Assembly (NCBI GenBank): GCA_900772695.1
Contig: CAAGRO010000367.1
Span: 1-6,114 of the forward strand
DNA: 6,114 bases
Source: an uncultured Oribacterium sp.
Lineage (GTDB): Bacteria; Bacillota; Clostridia; Lachnospirales; Lachnospiraceae
Reading direction: 5' to 3'
The notes under the pieces are model-generated. The model had not been told where the DNA came from. It saw nothing but the letters and a program-made list of their open reading frames with translations, and did no database searches. Numbering within the stretch: position 1 is the first letter of the stretch; each line of letters opens with the position of its first letter. This document shows, piece by piece, positions 5,100 through 6,114 of the stretch. A program made the position numbers and the translations under genes.

Positions 5100-6008
5100 A
5101 TGGCAACAACAAGAGAGCTTCGGGATCGTATCTCGAGCATCGATAATACGCTGAAAATCACCAACGCCATGTACCTCATCTCCAGTACGAAGCTCCGGAA
5201 GGCGAAGACGGATCTGGCGAAAACCGAGCCGTATTTCTATACGCTGCAGACGATGATCCAGCGTATCCTTCGTCATCTGCCGGAGGATTTCACGCATCCA
5301 TACCTGGATGTGCGTCGTTCGGTTCGTGAAACGGTGGAACCGAGGGATTATAAGACGGCGGTCATCTGCGTGACAGCGGATAAGGGCCTCGCCGGTGCCT
5401 ATAATCATAATGTGATCAAGCGGACCGAGGAGATCCTCCGGGAGCGTCCGAATCACCAGCTGTTCGTCGTCGGCGAGATGGGCCGTGCATACTTCCATGC
5501 ACAGAACGAGCCGATCGCGCACCACTTCCACTATACGGCGCAGAATCCGACCCTGCATCGGGCACGTGTTATCACGGGCCATATGCTGGATCTCTTCGAG
5601 GCACATGAGTTCGATGCGCTCTACATCGTGTATACACGTATGAAAAACAGTCTGGAGATGGTCACCGAGACCGAGCAGCTGCTTCCACTGGATAAGCTGA
5701 ACGGCGGTGTGCTGGGGACGACGGTGCCGATGGTCGCGGGTATGGAGGAGTTCCGTATGCGTCCGACACCGAAGGCCATCATCGATAACGTCATCCCGGA
5801 TTATCTGAACGGTTTCATCTACAGTGCGCTGGTCGAGTCCTTCTGCTCGGAGCAGAATGCACGTATGACCGCGATGGATGCCGCGAACCGGAGTGGTAAC
5901 AAGCTGAAGCAGCAGCTGAGCATTCAGTATAATCGGCAGCGTCAGGCACAGATCACACAGGAAATCACGGAGATCGCCGCAGGCGCCCGCGCGCAGCAGC
6001 GGAAGTAG
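5100..6008 (+). CDS. atpG: F-type ATP synthase subunit gamma
   Basis: Central rotor shaft of F1 that couples c-ring rotation to the alpha-beta catalytic sites; 302 residues, slightly longer than the usual 285-290. The N-terminal helix RDRISSIDNTLKITNAMYLISSTKLRKAK (8-36) and the C-terminal helix from about 243 form the coiled coil. The family signature ITQEITEIAAGARA is at 285-298, preceded by YNRQRQAQ (277-284). The globular domain has VTADKGLAGAYN (91-102), corresponding to the common SDKGLCG motif. The ATG at 5100 is chosen for its AGGAG six bases upstream and for the conserved N-terminus. An in-frame ATG at 5004 would add 32 residues encoded by the structured spacer and has no ribosome binding site. 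It follows the delta-alpha gene after 117 bases and is 12 bases ahead of atpD. Confidence 0.96.
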   Translation: MATTRELRDRISSIDNTLKITNAMYLISSTKLRKAKTDLAKTEPYFYTLQTMIQRILRHLPEDFTHPYLDVRRSVRETVEPRDYKTAVICVTADKGLAGAYNHNVIKRTEEILRERPNHQLFVVGEMGRAYFHAQNEPIAHHFHYTAQNPTLHRARVITGHMLDLFEAHEFDALYIVYTRMKNSLEMVTETEQLLPLDKLNGGVLGTTVPMVAGMEEFRMRPTPKAIIDNVIPDYLNGFIYSALVESFCSEQNARMTAMDAANRSGNKLKQQLSIQYNRQRQAQITQEITEIAAGARAQQRK

Positions 6009-6020
6009 TTAGGAGGATAC

Positions 6021-6114
6021 ATGCAGACAGGAAAAATCGTGCAGGTGATGGGACCGGTCGTCGATGTGGCGTTTGATACCACACCGCTTCCGGAGATCAA
6101 GACTGCACTTAAGG
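6021..6114 (+). CDS. atpD: F-type ATP synthase subunit beta, N-terminal fragment
   Basis: The first 31 codons of the catalytic beta subunit, cut by the right edge. The visible protein begins MQTGKIVQVMGPVVDVAFD and continues with TTPLPEIKTALK, the family's conserved N-terminal beta-barrel start (GKIVQVMGPVVDV, with LPEI). The nucleotide-binding domain lies beyond the window. AGGAGG at 6011-6016 is four bases before the ATG. The gap to atpG is only 12 bases, so the two are co-transcribed and probably translated in succession. Gene order gamma-beta is standard; epsilon (atpC) would be expected next but is not visible. Confidence 0.95.
   Translation, partial: MQTGKIVQVMGPVVDVAFDTTPLPEIKTALK

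Overview
The window covers the first six genes of an F-type ATP synthase operon on the + strand, with a LysR-type regulator transcribed divergently on the - strand and cut by the left edge. The coding DNA is GC-rich with strong GAG, CGT/CGG and ATC preference. The gamma subunit N-terminus (motif ITNAMYLISSTKLRKAK) and the a, b and c sequences look like low-GC-lineage Clostridia of the Lachnospiraceae type, but in a GC-rich member. That placement is recognition from memory, not a search result.

Layout: 1-804 (-) is a partial LysR regulator. 805-1217 is a non-coding divergent control region: an AT-rich core with back-to-back sigma-A-like promoters (lysR at 967-995, atp at 1027-1054), then a structured atp leader with a terminator-like hairpin plus T-run (1116-1150) before the first atp gene. 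Next come atpB (subunit a, 1218-1904), atpE (subunit c, 2089-2310), atpF (subunit b, 2424-2930), a single reading frame encoding delta fused to alpha (2934-4982), atpG (gamma, 5100-6008) and the first 31 codons of atpD (beta, from 6021). No atpI is seen upstream of atpB.

The main oddity is the delta-alpha fusion. A complete delta subunit (about residues 1-168) runs in frame into a complete alpha subunit (about residues 170-682), with no stop, no Shine-Dalgarno and no usable internal start at the junction. F1 normally holds three alpha and one delta, so the fusion raises a stoichiometry problem.

The second theme is RNA structure. The leader and the three long spacers (atpB-atpE, atpE-atpF, alpha-gamma) all hold inverted repeats. 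All four carry TTGGCC or its complement, a hexamer I found nowhere else in the window on reading it by eye. The atpF and atpG leaders share two longer exact blocks. The tight junctions (atpF to the fusion, 3 nt; atpG to atpD, 12 nt) have plain ribosome binding sites. This suggests post-transcriptional tuning of subunit ratios, and possible premature termination ahead of atpB.
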